Assembly: GCA_030704615.1 (NCBI GenBank)
Contig: CM060733.1
Coordinates: 43,710,001 to 43,774,000, forward strand
Length of the DNA stretch: 64,000 nucleotides
Direction of reading: 5' to 3'
Origin: Takakia lepidozioides
Taxonomy: Eukaryota > Streptophyta > Takakiopsida > Takakiales > Takakiaceae
Shown: piece by piece, positions 32,516-45,289 of the stretch
Position numbering within the stretch: position 1 is the first letter of the stretch
Layout of the letters: each line of letters opens with the position of its first letter
Made by a program: the position numbers and the translations under genes
Notes under the pieces: model-generated
The model's database searches: none
The model's input: the letters and a program-made list of their open reading frames with translations, nothing else
What the model was told of the DNA's origin: nothing

Positions 32516-33337
32516 TTAACCCTTAAGTTCCCAAGCCCTTTTTGACTTTTTACCAATTTTGGGTACCCAGCTGCAGTAAATTGCCCCTATAAACCTACCA
32601 AGAATCATCCAGAGATTCCAGCCTTAGCAGTGGGCCCAGCTCATTCATGCATGACATACCAAAAATGAGCCAAGTCCACTGTGGAAATTGTGAGATTATA
32701 TAGCGTTGGCCGGGACCTCAAATATCAGGTCCCAAAGAAAAAGTGAGAAAGAAATTGGTTTGACCCAATCAAAACCTAGCTTTATCCAATTTTGCTTTTC
32801 CCCAAGACCCACCATTTCCAAATCAATAGTGGAGTGCCTATGACCCCACTAAATTGCAGGTCCAACTGATTTTTTCACCTATGCTTGCTATGCATGCAAT
32901 TACATGGGGTTGAAATCTCAAAATTGACAAGAGAAAATGTGCCTCCAAATGAAGTACTTTTTTTTCTACAAAAATTTTAATAGCCAATGTGGATGTGTGT
33001 ATGTAATGCTCACACACCACAAGTGAAGCGTTTTTTCCAAAATTGCTAATTTTCTGCCAAAATGGCCTTTGGAGTGCAATCTGTTTTGGGCTTGTTCACC
33101 TGCCACGTCAGCGGTCAACAAAGCCCTTTTCAGGCCCCAAAATGTAAATGAGAGATCTAAGATATTTTTGTAGGTCGTAGCTTTTTTTTTTTTAACTTGT
33201 TTTTTGCATCATACTGGAGACAAATCCCATGTCATTAAAGCTTCAGGAGTGGGCCCATCAGATTAGATCTGCAAAATTTGGTCAAACTGCAAATTCGAAG
33301 TGACCCGATTCAGGTTGCTTGGGAACTTAAGGGTTAA
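32516..33337. mobile_element. MITE-like element, 822 bp, 21-bp terminal inverted repeats
   Basis: Left end TTAACCCTTAAGTTCCCAAG (32,516) and right end the exact reverse complement (33,317-33,337). The extra upstream AACCCTTAACCCTT gives two copies of the 7-mer at the left edge. The interior is AT rich and noncoding. Target duplication not clear by eye. Confidence 0.75.
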
Positions 33338-33451
33338 GCGCCAAGTGACAAAGTTTGACTTTTTCAAAAACAAGACCCCTGCGTAGGAAAAACCTCAGAA
33401 AATCTTGAAAACAAAAAATTTTAAGATTTTGACCGCACATTAGGTGTGTAC

Positions 33452-36400
33452 CAGTGTTGGGCAGGTATATATGTTGACATATATACCCGGCCGGGTAATA
33501 GTTAGGGTATCGTACTATTGAGACCCGCCACCCAAGTTTTGGTGGACCCGGCTTGAGTTAGAACCGGCGAGGGCCATCTCGCCACTTACCCTGCCCAAGC
33601 TGGAACCGGCGGGGGCAACCTGGCTGACTACATCATGGAACCTGACTGGAACTTTGAAAATCAGCCGGGTATCAACTTTTGAAGAAGACCTTGAGATGTG
33701 ATTACAACCGAGCTGCATTCATGAGTAGTGATTATGCAGCCGCCTTCTGAAGATCTCTATCGTGTTAATTCTCTGAGCGCCCAAATGCAATGGCAGACCA
33801 ACATTGTTGCGAGCTTAGAGTCTACAGCCTCTGGGCTCCCTCCGGGAAATCATGGATGAGCAAGCTAGTTGTGCCTTGCAAGCATATGAAATCCTGCATC
33901 TTCCAACATTTTACCACATGATGACACTGAGGTGAGCAAATTGGGCATGATCTTGCTATCGTGGATGAGGTTCTCGAAGATCCGCAAATCGAACTTGCAC
34001 AACAGCAACTCCTTGTTTTGCAAGCACAGGGCAAATTCTGGAAACCACACAATAGAGGCTCTGTCTGTTGGTCATTCTTTGCGTTGAATGATGCAGCTGA
34101 GGTGGACCATGTCAATCCTCAGATATTGCGTTGTATTGTCTGTCGATCCTAGCCTATGACTTCCAATCAGCTTGTTGGTAAGCGTAGTGTGCTCCGGAAA
34201 GGTCTTGTGAAATACAACAAGCTACATGGTATCACTGCCATGCGCAAGCAAGTTGACGTTGCTCATCCGGAATTGCTTGCTACGATGAAAGCGCATTTGG
34301 CTGCGAAGGATCTGCGAAGCTCGAGCACAGCCGTCAAGCAAGTAAGAAACGAACTTTGCCTACAGGTTGTGTCATTACATCATACTTTGGGTCCACAAAT
34401 CCTTACAAGCAAACAGATGAGCAGCAAGTGCAATTTTTGGAAGACCTTACACTTTACATTGCTAAAGGTTACAGGGCCCTCTCATCTGTTGAAAATTTGT
34501 GGCTTAGAAGATTGGTTTTGAGGCGGTGTCCTCGTGTCATATTTCCTTCTCGGAGACAATTTTGTGGACGAGGTTTTGCCGTCAATGGTTGCTAAGACGA
34601 TGGATCGTCATGTGTTGCCCCCTTGGAAGTTTGTGTCTCTACATCTGCCAGCTTCGATTTATGGATGAGCAGGGGTGGAGTCGACACTTTTGCCTTGGTA
34701 ATCAATTTCATTAGTTCTGAGTGGGTTCATGTTCATGTTACTGTGGGCCTATTTGAAGTGTCTAACACATCAGGGGTAGCGATGGCAGTTCAGTTGAAAA
34801 CCTTACTCGACAGTTTTGATTTGACTAGACGCATTATTGCCTTTGTCAAGGATGAAGGAGGTAATTTGAGCACAATGGCTGCCGCTCTCAGATCTGTCGT
34901 ATCATGCGATGTTTTGGAATCCCTTACAGTTTTTGAGGGCACATGCTTTGCACATGTGATGTCTAAAGCATGCCAATACGCAACAAATGAGGCCAAACGT
35001 TTGTATAGATTTCAAGGAGGTTTAGTTTCCGATGCTCAAGCGTCACTACAAAAAACAATCACATGGAAAAGTGGAAAGGGCAGAATTGAGTGGAACAAGG
35101 CCTGTGTGGATTCAAGGTTACGGCCTCGGAAACTAAAAACTCCTGTCAAAACCAGATTTGCATCAAAGGTGATAATGTTTGAAGAAACCATGGAGTTCAA
35201 AGAGGCCATTGTCACTTGTTATGGTCGTCAAAGAACCAGCAAAGAGTTCCTAAGCCCCAAATCTGGGCTATTGCAGAGGTTGTTACAAGTTCTTTGAAAT
35301 CTGTCGTAACAGCTTGTGTGGCAAACCAATCTCGAGGTCATTGGTTACTTTCTGATGCATTCAATGCGTCCATATCCATCTCAAATATCATGCAAAGGGA
35401 GATGTTGGAGTTTGATGAGGAGACGCAACCGCCAGATGTGTTCGAATTGGAGCTTCTCCTACTTAAAAGCAGGATACGGCAAGAGGTGTTACATGTTCTC
35501 AAACCTTTCCTTGCATTTCTACAACATTTTGATGCACGCAAGGCGCATAATATGTTTGCACTTATATTGGATCCTCGTTTCAATGGGCTGAAACTTGTGT
35601 CAAATATATGTGGGCCGTGACGTTGCTGTACAACTTGTTCAGGACTATGACCAGAAATGTCTATTGCCTTTGCTGATGGTTTGTTTTAAGCGGCTGAACC
35701 CGGCTACATGCGAGTCTGAAGTTGTTTCATCTCCTGAAACATATGAGGACAGCAATATGTTTGGGTGTGGAGCATCAAACGAAGAAGCAAATGCTGCAGT
35801 AGTGAAGGGACATTATTTTGGCGATTCATTGTCATATAACTACAACAACCGATCCCTTGTTATGGTGGCGTGATCACGAGCAACAATTTCCCAACGTTGC
35901 ATATCTTGCCAAACAAATCTTTGGCATCCCGGGTCCCAAATTGAGACCAAACGAGTTTTTAGTCTTGCAGGTGTCCTCACAGCACTCCGTCGTTGTCGTT
36001 TGCAGGTTGAGAATCTTGACAGGCTGGTTATGGTGATCAAAAATTGGCCAGATGACCCTCGATATGATTGTAAACCTAGGAGATCTGAAAGATTTCATGG
36101 TTGGAGAGGCAACCCTAGCCGAGGATAACTATGATGTCATAGAAGAAGCAGGTTTTTTTGAGGATTTGAGCCTTTCAGATCATGGCCACATGATTAGCTA
36201 GTTGGACTAGCCAATTGTACTTGGAACACCCCACATCTGCTTTTCTGGTGCGGATATGACAGAAGGAGGTATGTAGAAAGAGTTGGATTGGGGCAGTTTG
36301 AAGGTACCTAAACCAGGCTTTATGATATCATAAAGTCCACATGAACACTACATGTTGTTGGAATGGCATAAGTACTCTCTCTTTCTCTCTTCCCTTTCTT

Positions 36401-37493
36401 TCTTTCTTTCTCTCTCTTTGTTTCTTCTCCTACCCTCAAGGTCTGTGACATCAATTGAGGTTTGAAAACTAGATGCTTCTGATGTCTCTACTTGTTCGTT
36501 TCATAAATTGTTTCTATGGCTACATTTCTACCCTAGCTATTGAGCAGTATTTTCTCATTACATGCCAGATTATACTATCGTGCTGAGGGCACGTGGGTTT
36601 CTTGTAGTTATCTTAAACAAATGCAATTCCTGCATGACAGTTGCACTGGTCCAGTTTTGAATCTCTTGATGAATGGTTGTTTGTCGAGAGCTTGTTAGGG
36701 GAACCACCTTTCTTTTTATTAATATGTTTTCTTTTGTCCATAAGCTCTTTGAGCTTCCTTTATGTTGTAGGTTTATTTCTTTTTCTGCTTTCTCATTTCC
36801 CGAGTCTATGGTCTCAAAGTTGCAACTTGCAACAAACAGTCTCACAAGTACATTTTTATTTTCTATGTGGTTGGTGGAGCTTTGGCACTTGCATCGCTGT
36901 TTATCTCAACCAAGAGTTTATAGCACTGTCACAAAGTCCACATGACCAGGCCATGCTCTGATACTGAAGCTAAAGTCTTTACATGTCTGTTGCCCAAATT
37001 GTGGAGTTGCTCTGTTGTTGCAGGTTGTAGGTGGAGATGAGTGCAGCGTGGATCGGTTTTTGGCACAACATATTTGCTGTTGGTTACTACTTCATGATGG
37101 TGGTCATTAGCCACAAGGCTATGGCAAACACCGTCTTACGAGTACATTCTCTCTCCCTCTCCCTCTCTCTATCTCTTCTCTCTAGCAATTGTGGCAAACA
37201 TGTTATGAATAAATTTCTTCAGCAATTGTGGGCAAATGGCAACATCGGCAGTCTGAAATCAGCATTGTGTTTTGACGATGATGTTAGTTCACCTTGTATC
37301 ACATGCCTTTCACCAGATTGTCATTGGAGCTGTGACAATTTTGGGATGAGTCTCATGTACAGGGTGGGCTGAAACAATGCTGCTTTTAGGTGGTAGGGAG
37401 TCCAACTGCCACCCACAGGATTTTGAGGTCCAAAGGCAAGACCAAGCCAAATCCCTGAACCTCATATTTTGAAGTTGAAGCCCACCTCTCTCT
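33452..37493 (+). mobile_element. hAT transposon copy 1 (5' TIR, transposase pseudogene, no 3' TIR seen)
   Basis: Begins with the hAT-like end CAGTGTTGGGC, then a subterminal hairpin (GGTATATATGT/ACATATATACC, 33,464-33,487). The transposase is read in pieces. A BED-type finger (CIVC ... VDVAH; the first His is replaced by Gln) is at about 34,080-34,290. Then come SFDLWMSRGGVDTFALVI (about 34,655), RIIAFVKDEGGNLSTM (34,835-34,880) and CFAHVMSKACQYA. The C-terminal dimerisation block is WWRDHEQQFPNVAYLAKQIF (about 35,870-35,930), followed after a frameshift by VFSLAGVLTALRRCRLQVEN. Similarity to copy 2 stops near 37,493 at CCCACCTCTCTC. Confidence 0.85.
34080..36120 (+). pseudogene. hAT transposase pseudogene, copy 1
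   Basis: Open segments at 34,156-34,521, 34,623-35,297 and 35,216-35,620 and a C-terminal piece to about 36,120 together give most of a BED-RNaseH-hATC transposase. At least four frame changes and one in-frame stop (34,150) interrupt it. The BED histidine is lost here but kept in copy 2 (MRKHVDVAH), so the copies have decayed independently. Confidence 0.8.
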
Positions 37494-37616
37494 GTTAGAG
37501 GACTGTCTGGGACTTAGACACTTATACGGGATCTGTAGGGTACCCTTAATTTTAGCACAGACTGAGACCAACAGGAGCCTTAGGGGTGACAGCAACGCAC
37601 TGTAGAGGGGGGTTAC

Positions 37617-37795
37617 ACAGCCCGTCACAGCCAACACAGCCCGTCACAGTCGTCACAACCGACACAGCCAGACACAGTCAGCACAGCTCGTCACAGCCCG
37701 ACACAGCCATCACAGCCACACAGCCAGTCACAGCCCGACACAGCCAAACACAGTCGCACAGCCAGTCACAGCTTGATACAGCTGTCACGACCATA
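37617..37795. repeat. CACAGCC-type minisatellite
   Basis: About 20 imperfect units alternating CACAGCC, CGTCACAGC, CGACACAGCC and CAGTCACAGC. It encodes a Q/S/H/T-rich ORF on the plus strand that I regard as incidental. Confidence 0.85.
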
Positions 37796-38343
37796 GGGAA
37801 CGGAGAGCAGGACAGGGAACGACTGTGGGGAACAACACCTGCAAATGGAACATGTTAGTTCACGGACGACGGTTAGTGAGGGAAACGGTTAGAGCCACGG
37901 GTAGGAAGATAAATGGAGAAGCAAGGACTGAGTAGGGGATTTTCGGGGATTCTGGGAAGCACTTCACGGGGGAGAACTTCTTGGTCATGCATGAGAGGAG
38001 ATGGGGCGGAGAGCAAGATCGGAAGCAAAGATGGAGAGCACGGTGAAGGAGGAAAGATGATTAGTAGATGCTTGTTATATGCAAAGCTGTAGTGATATTG
38101 TAGAGCAGATTAGAGACACAATGGCTTCGGCCTGATACCTGATAAATCATAATCTGATAATTATACGATACAAACACACTGTGTAGAGAGATCTGAGTGA
38201 AGCTGTGGAATGAATGGATGAGTTGATGGAATCCGATAGATTGATGAAGCAAACTGATACTTAATTATCAATGGTAAGGTAGCTAACATGAATGCCAAAA
38301 GGGAAACAAATAGGAAACCCCCATGATACACTAGCTGTAGGTC

Positions 38344-38860
38344 ATGACTGATTGTTCTGCGCGGGCTGAGTACTTAGAGATTTCCAACTATTCTATCTTG
38401 GAGTTTCCGCCTCGGATAGCGAAGGGATGGGTGAGTAAAAGTCACGCGACATTTGGCGACCATACTGGGGAACTGAGTCATGAACAACCAGATGTGACAG
38501 GCATCTGGTGGGATCATGGTGGTTGGACCATTAAAGAATTTGAAGTGAATCAAATTCCCTGTGGAACGAAGGAAGAAAGATTGTCCAAACACTTCTTTCA
38601 AAGGTTCTTGGAATTGCCAGACGGTTGTAAAGAAAATATTCTTAAGCGAGTGCATGATGCTGATCCGGAATGGGGTCTGGAGAAAGGAGTGATAAAGATT
38701 TATCAGGTAGCCTGTAGAGGAAGAGCACGTTGGTTACCAACGTTGGTTTTATGTGATAGCATTGCTATCCATTAAGCGAGTAGAGTTTGAAGGCTGGGAG
38801 AAAGAAAGGTGAATGTTTATACTCATATGCATGAAGAACTTGTATTGGTAAAGAATTGGA
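38344..38860 (+). mobile_element. Retroelement fragment, copy B (shared with 12,892-13,390)
   Basis: 143-codon ORF (38,344-38,775) with SILEFPPRIAKGW, GDHTGELSHEQPDVTGIWWD, TIKEFEVNQIPC, CKENILKRVHDADPEWGLEK and IKIYQVACRGRARWLP. It is closely similar to copy A but uninterrupted. Similarity ends at ATTGGATT (38,861), exactly where the SWIM-protein unit begins, which marks that unit's insertion or a deletion edge. Confidence 0.55.
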
Positions 38861-38903
38861 TTGAATTGTCGCTTGCAGAAACCTCTTCCATTTCCTTTCC
38901 TTC

Positions 38904-40335
38904 TTGACATTTCCATGCAATGCCTCCTGCAGGACATGTCCTTGGAGGACTTGGCCGATGCCATCCTGTAATTTGGCGGAGACTGTTCATAACGCCTGGA
39001 TGCAGCAATCTACCAAAGCAGGTCGTGACTTGTATGTGGCCATTGCTGATGACATGGTGCGGGCACTTACACAACAAACCAGGTACCACAATTTTCTGAT
39101 GGGACGGGGTGGAGGCAAGGGCCCCGGTACGACTTTGTTGATGCTAAGGGCTGCGAGTATGTCCGGAGACCCATCGAAGATGGCCAAAGCTCTGAACAGG
39201 TGCACAGAAGGCTCCCCTTTGCAATCCAGGCTCCCTCATTTGGAAGGCGAGGAAAGATTTGGATCATGCAAAAGGAAATTGAACACTCTTCCAGGGTCAG
39301 ACGGAGATTCCCATCGCCCAGACAGGGTCAATTTCTCTGTGCCAAAGGTGTCTCCAGTGCAGAGTAAGTCGTGTGCCAGCCCCTTCCCAGGTGGGTCCTC
39401 CTCCAGTGGAGCAGGTGTAGAACATGCAAGCACAGCAGCAGGAATCCCATTGGAGGAGGTGGTGGCCATGGTGCAGGAATCTGATTGCATTGATAGTGAG
39501 TGGCATATGGAACGCACCCCACCATGATCTAGAGTTGCTTGCATGGCAATTCGGACCCCTCTTTCAAGAAATGCAAATCAAAAATATGCAAAGGCTCGAG
39601 GGGGACTCCAGCTCCAACATTCACAGGGTTGTTCCGACCTTATCATAGTGGGGAGTCAAAGGACCACAAGTTCTGGTTCTGCCCAGACGATATGGCACGA
39701 TGCGTCAAGGGAACAGTTTGTCCTTCGGTGATAATGAAACCCATCCCCCTGCAATTTGGCCTGTGAAACTTGGGACGTCGCTGTCAACAACCGAGATAAG
39801 CATGCTAGAGGAGGGAGGGTTTTGTCTTGCACGGTCCCGGGTGGTGCCTTGTGCACTGTCGGCACAGATGTGCCACATGCTCCGGCAATGCCTCCACCCG
39901 GTGCCGACTCCCACAAAAAGAGATGGAAAAACAGTGCGTCGTGTCGCTTCGGGTGCAGATCACGAATGCAAGATGGAATCGGCTAGAATTTTGCAGGCTC
40001 GGGTGGCTCGTATCACCGAAGTCCCTGCCCCGGGGTATGGACGGATTTACACAGTGCTGTCTATTGGCTCAGTTCTTCATGGCAAAGAATATCAGGTTAC
40101 CGTGGGGAATTTCCCTACTTGCACTTGTCCGGATTTCGTAACGATGCGTGAGGGCGCTCTCGGCATGAGAGGGAAGTGGGTCCCCTGCAAGCATCAATAT
40201 TACATATACCTTGTAATTATGTGTTGCGACGGTAAGAGAGACCAATTCATTCACCAAGCCACACTAGGCTACGGAGAAGTCATCACCCTTTTGCAGCGGG
40301 ACACCTCACGTTGGGCTCCGCCAAATTCTCTTTGA
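38904..40335 (+). CDS. SWIM zinc-finger, transposase-like protein (broken)
   Basis: The N-terminal ORF (38,904-39,527) includes NLAETVHNAWMQQS, IADDMVRALTQQTRYHNFLM and MSGDPSKMAKAL, a helical arrangement like the tail of a transposase. After frame changes between 39,520 and 39,700, the last ORF (to 40,335) has YTVLSIGSVLHGKEYQVTVG. A SWIM finger CTCPDF ... VPCKHQYYIYLV follows (C-x-C ... C-x-H, about 40,118-40,205). SWIM fingers sit next to the catalytic core in MULE and several other eukaryotic transposases. No DDE/D core is visible, so the element is truncated or the core has decayed. It is followed by the same kind of terminus as units 1 and 2. Confidence 0.6.
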
Positions 40336-40589
40336 ACACATACGAGCCATGCCCGCTTCCCACGCTGGTTTCTAGGTTACCGTGTGAAGACTTTGCATTT
40401 AGGACAAACACATACATTTCGTTCACGGAACCAGGGGAAAATGCACATGCCATTCATTTTAAGCGTCTATCTGTGAATTGAAATAAAGTGTGTCAATCAT
40501 TCTGAGCTCAATTCTGCCATATTTTCATATTCCTCTTTTTGTGCAGGCATTGCAGACATGGTGCATGGTGGCCCCCTTTGTTTTGTCCA

Positions 40590-40771
40590 CGGTAATAGGC
40601 CCTCTTTTTGCAATCCTCGCCTATAGGACCTGCTTCTCCAGCAGATTTGTGCCGCTCACGCTTCCTTGAAGCGTGAGCTCAGCTCACGCTTTGCAGCTAC
40701 AACGTGAGCTCAGCTCCCAGGCTCACGGGGCTGGGCTCACGCCGTAGCTACGCTGCAGTTTAGCAATCCCC
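40590..40771. repeat. Candidate terminus of the SWIM unit: CTCACG hairpins and TTTAGCAATCCCC
   Basis: AATAGGCCCT is followed by a perfect 11-bp-arm hairpin GCTCACGCTTC-CTT-GAAGCGTGAGC (40,654-40,678). Further GCTCACG/CGTGAGC copies run to 40,742, and TTTAGCAATCCCC is at 40,759-40,771. Compare 5,181-5,307 and 11,460-11,595. Confidence 0.5.
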
Positions 40772-40781
40772 AGCAAACAAC

Positions 40782-42448
40782 ATGGCCTCTTGGATGATGT
40801 TGCTGCTTTTGCTGCATTTGCACCACCACCTGTCCCTGATCTCAGTCCTGAAGGTAAGAAAGCCCTCACCAAAGTGCTATCTGAAATCAAGTTGGTACTA
40901 CCCTCTCCTCAGGACAAAGAAAAAGAGTCAACTGAGAGGCTTATTGCCAAAATTCTAGATGTCTTCAGCTTGGGGTCCACTCATTTAGAACGCACTCCCA
41001 TTCTTCAACATAACATTGTTACCGAAGGGCCTCCTATCAAACAATTTGCTTACCGAGAGAGTGTCAAGGAACATGCTATAGTCCAAGGAGAAGTCCAGAA
41101 AATGCTTGATGCTAGTGTGATTAAGCCGTCAGTTTCTCCTTGGGCTAGTCCAATTGTCTTGGTTGGAAAGAAAGATGGCACCACCGCTTTTATGTTGACT
41201 TCAGGAAACTGAATGACATCACCAAGAAGGATGCCTACCCCTGCCTAGGATCAATGAGACCTTGGACCAATTGCATGGTGCTACAATTTTCTCCTCTCTT
41301 GATCTTGCATCTGGTTTTTGGCAAGATCATCTCATTGAAGTAGCCAACGAAAAGACCTCATTTGTGTGTCGCATGGGCAAATACCAGTATGAGACCATGC
41401 CCTTTGGTTTTGCAATGCCACCTCTACCTTCCAGCGCCTCATGGATATTGTCTTGGGTAATCTTCGCTAGGAATGTGCCTTAATTTATGTAGATGATATC
41501 AATGTGTATTCAGCCAGTTTTGATGCCCACTTGACTGACCTGCAGCGTGTTTTCAGCAAATTGCGTACTGCGGGCTCAAAATGAAGCCAAAGAAGTGTGA
41601 GCTATTCATGCATGAGCTATACTTTCTTGGTCATATCCTCTCCAATGATGGTTTGCTTCCTGATCCTGCCAAGCTTGAGTCTGTTTGGGCTTTCCTATTC
41701 CCAGGGATAAACATTGTATCAAATCCTTCCTTGGTCTGCCTTCTTATTATAGACGCTTCATAAATTTTTTTGCCAAGCTTGCCACCCTCTAACCAAGGTA
41801 TTGTGCAAGGATGCCAGGTTTGAATGGACCTTCTCCCAACAAGCTGCATTTGACACCCTTCGCAAGGCTTGTGTTCGCCCCCATCCTAATGTTTCCCAAC
41901 TTTGAACTACCTTTCCTGCTTCAGACTGATGCATCGGTGTTTTTTGCAATCTTATGTCAAGTTGTAGAAGGCAAGAAGCATGTTATAGCTATGCATCTCG
42001 TCGTCTTGATCGTCATGAAAGGAACTATTCCATATCTGACAAGGAGGGTCTGGCCTGAGTATTTTGATGTGAAGCATTTCAGGCAATATTTGCATGGTAG
42101 CCGGTTTGTGGTAGAGACTGATCATCTTCCACTTACGGCTCTTGTTAAGCCAAAGGAACTTCATGTCAGACTTGCTAGATGAGCTATGTACTGCAGGAAT
42201 TTGACATGGATATGGTCTACAAGAAGGGCAAGGAAAACACAAATGTTGATGCACTTACACGGGTTGATCCTCCTGTCAGCAGACCTATGCTCACCTTGGA
42301 TGACCTTGCTGCTACTGATGCAGTACCTCCTCCTGATCCTGCCCCTCTTCTCAACCTTCTTTGTGTAGATCAGCACCCCTTGGCCTTGGATTCCCATGGC
42401 ATATTGGCTGCTTGGGGCTGGTCTAGCCTTCTTGATGATCCTGATTGA
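40782..42448 (+). mobile_element. Ty3/gypsy pol fragment (RT and RNase H), decayed
   Basis: N-terminal reverse transcriptase HNIVTEGPPIKQFAYR, VIKPSVSPWASPIVLVGKKD; then IFSSLDLASGFWQDHL, YETMPFGF; YVDDINVYSASFD (about 41,487-41,525) and KCELFMHELYFLGHILSNDG. RNase H: LLQTDAS (about 41,920) and FVVETDHLPLTALVKP, then a connection YVLQEFDMDMVYKKGKENT with VDALTRV. At least four frame breaks. No integrase, gag or LTR is attached, so only a middle slice survives. Confidence 0.9.
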
Positions 42449-42740
42449 TTTATTCATGTGTTAGTATGTGTGGTGGATTTATCGCTTAGAGAGAATTCGG
42501 ATGGTTTGGTGGAAGTTCCTTGTTGTGTTTCAGCTCTACTCTTTCCTAGGCCCTCGAGTATGTTGTAATTCAGCTGCTGCACTCCGGTATGACTATTGGC
42601 TTGAGCCTCAAGGCCTGATTTGGCTATCCATGAGTAATAACAAATGAGGTGAAGGTATCCCTGGCTGGAGATCATAGGTGCAGACACTCCAGACCACCTT
42701 ATCTAAAGCCCATTGTCTACCTCTTATGTGCAGTGCAGTC

Positions 42741-43069
42741 ATGGACGATCAGCTACGTGCTGCGCTACTCCAGCGATGCCAATCAGGGCGTTCGCTAGCT
42801 GGCCTTTCCGAGTCATTGTGTAAACAAATTCTCTATCATGTGTCTACTCACCGTTTCATGGTGATAAGCTTTTCAAGGAGCTCACTAGAGGGGAGCCATG
42901 CTACTTGGAGGGATTCTATCATGGCACTAAGGGGAGATCGAAGAGCTTAGAGCATGCCCAACAAAGGCTCACTAAACTGCCTCGCCATCACTATGTTAAG
43001 GAGGCGTATGGTGAGGCCAAGCTAGATGGCGCGTGGGCTGGCAAGAGCCCCAGCATCAACCCATCATAA
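42741..43069 (+). CDS. Hypothetical small basic ORF (frameshifted)
   Basis: MDDQLRAALLQRCQSGRSLA then, after a one-base shift near 42,858, GDKLFKELTRGEPCYLEGFY, LEHAQQRLTKLPRHHY and EAYGEAKLDG. It is coding-like and basic, with no domain recognised. It probably belongs to a mobile element, given its position between a pol fragment and a retroposon dimer. Confidence 0.3.
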
Positions 43070-43074
43070 CAAAA

Positions 43075-43827
43075 GGGGAGTAATGGCGCCAGGCTGAGGT
43101 GAAAGTGGGCCCCGCCACCTGCACGCCACGGGTCATTACATGTGAGGCTAAGTGGTAGCTGGCGGGGGAGAATGCCACACACCAAAACTCGTGTAGATAG
43201 CGCGCGAATGGGGCGAAACTTGGTGAGGCTCACCATTTTGAAGCGCATGAAAGTGCTGCTGGGGACGCGCGATCTCGACGGCCGCGCTACTTTGATGATA
43301 GTGCGCCAGATGGAGCGCCTGTTGGGCATGCCTCCCCTGCAAGGTTATTTTTTCCTTGCCTGTCTTCCTTTTTTTTTTTGAGAACAGGCTTTTTTGTTTT
43401 TTTCCAAATTATTAATATAGTTTTCAGGGCCTCTGTCCAAAAAAAGGGGAGTAATGGCGCCAGGCTGAGGTGAGAGTGGGCCCCACCACCTGCACGCCAC
43501 GGGTCATTACATGTGAGGCTAAGTGGTAGCTGGTGCGGGGAGAATGCCACACACCAAAACTCGTGTAGATAGCGTGCGAATGGGGCGAACTTGGTGAGGC
43601 TCACCATTTTGAAGCGCGTGAAAGTGCTGCTGGGACGCGCGATCTCGCGGCCGCGCTACTTTGATGATAGTGCGCCAGATGGAGCGCCTGCTGGGCATGC
43701 CTCCCCTGCAAGGTTATTTTTTCCTTGCCTGTCTTCCTTTTGTTTTTTTGAGAACAGGCTTTATTGTCTTTTTTTCCAAATTTTAATATAGTTTTCAGGG
43801 CCTCTGTCCAAAAAAAAAAAAAAAAAC
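43075..43827 (+). repeat. Tandem dimer of a 371-bp poly(A)-ended repeat
   Basis: Unit 1 starts GGGGAGTAATGGCGCCAGGC at 43,075 and unit 2 at 43,446, highly similar apart from small indels. Each ends GGGCCTCTGTCC followed by an A run (7 A after unit 1, 18 A after unit 2). The GC-rich body with a poly(A) end suggests a retroposon or SINE-like element. No clear pol III boxes seen. Confidence 0.8.
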
Positions 43828-45289
43828 AGTCACGGCCTTCAGGGGTTGTAGGCCTTTAGTTAACACCAATGTTGGGCGGGTATGACAATTTGGGCATATT
43901 GAAGGGTCCGGGTAAGGCATCTTTGCTTAAAGCGGAATGGAGGCGGTTTATATAATGTAGGGGTTTGGAAATTGTGGCGGTTAGAGGTTATCAATAGAAG
44001 GGTCCCAAAAACAAATCTCCCGGTTATCAATATGCCATTATCCAAGTGGAACAGCACCGGGTCCCATACATCGGTTATCAATGTAACCTGATTTTCAGTT
44101 ATTATATATTAAGATTTTAAGAGGACCAAAAAGACAGGAAAAAAAGGAAAAAAAAGGAAAAAATTAAATAAAGAGTCACATCAAGAAGACAAAAAAAAGG
44201 AAAAAAAAAAAAAAAAACAAAAGAAAGAGATAGGAAGAGTCACAGTCAGTTACACAAATGAAGTACCCTACTAGAATCATTGTATTTCATATCTCTAGAA
44301 ATGGAAATAAATTTGCCGTGCTTGCTTCTATGTGCCATCACAACAATCTTGCTCACGTAAATGCACGATTCAAAAAACTGTAGATTTATAGAGTGTCGCA
44401 TCTTACTTTTCTGAAAAACAGCCTGAGTTTTCAGCAGACAACTTATACCATAACCACATCCATTAGGCTTTTTTGCCTTCCATACACATCAGTGCTATAA
44501 GATTCTAATCTTGCCCATAGTTGTAAGAAAAAGGGTTAAATAGCACATAGCAATGTAGTCATGAAAGGCAGGGTTTGCTACGGTCATGGCTGGTCATGGC
44601 TGATGCGCTTGGCAGGCTCAACTGAATATTCAGATCGGGCATTCCAAATACTCCGCATCTATCCCAGTCATGATCAGTCACATTTGTCAATCCTTAGCCC
44701 TTAGAGATTACCAAGCACATGTTTAGTGATGAAGCATCTAACATGTTTCGAAATAGAAGCTCGGACATTGCCAGCTGGTTACATATCACCTCAAATTTGA
44801 TTATGTGGTAGCCTGCAAAACATCACAACCATTAGAGTATATTACCCCAACAAGGACCTACCAAACAACTTGACCTGGGCCCTCTCTATTTGTTTGATGC
44901 ACAAAAAATCCTCTGTATCACTACACAACAACTTCTGATACAAGTAATTATTTCAGTTCCTCTGTGGATCAAATTAGGACCCAGACGCCAATAACAGTAC
45001 CAACAAAGAGACACAACAAGCATCATCACAAGGGATGCATTTCCATAGAAGCCCCTGACCTTTATTTGCTAGACTGATAATTTTTGGGCAGTGGTGGGTA
45101 TGTCCCCACAGGAGATGGTGGCACAAGAATTCAGCTGCACACGAACAAGAATATGGGAACTCTTGCAGGATGCACATGGTCTTGTAAATTCATACTCCAG
45201 TGCTACATAAGACTGCACCTTGCACTTTCCAGAAAGAACTGGATCGGTTTTAATGAAAAGAAAAGCCAGAACTACGTCTTCCTGGTAAG

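Noticed and set aside
37586-37858. Q/S/H-rich ORF
   Set aside because: It is a translation of the CACAGCC minisatellite.
39740-40335. Intact host SWIM-domain gene
   Set aside because: Several frame changes, no catalytic or other host domain, and element-like ends; treated as a mobile-element remnant.
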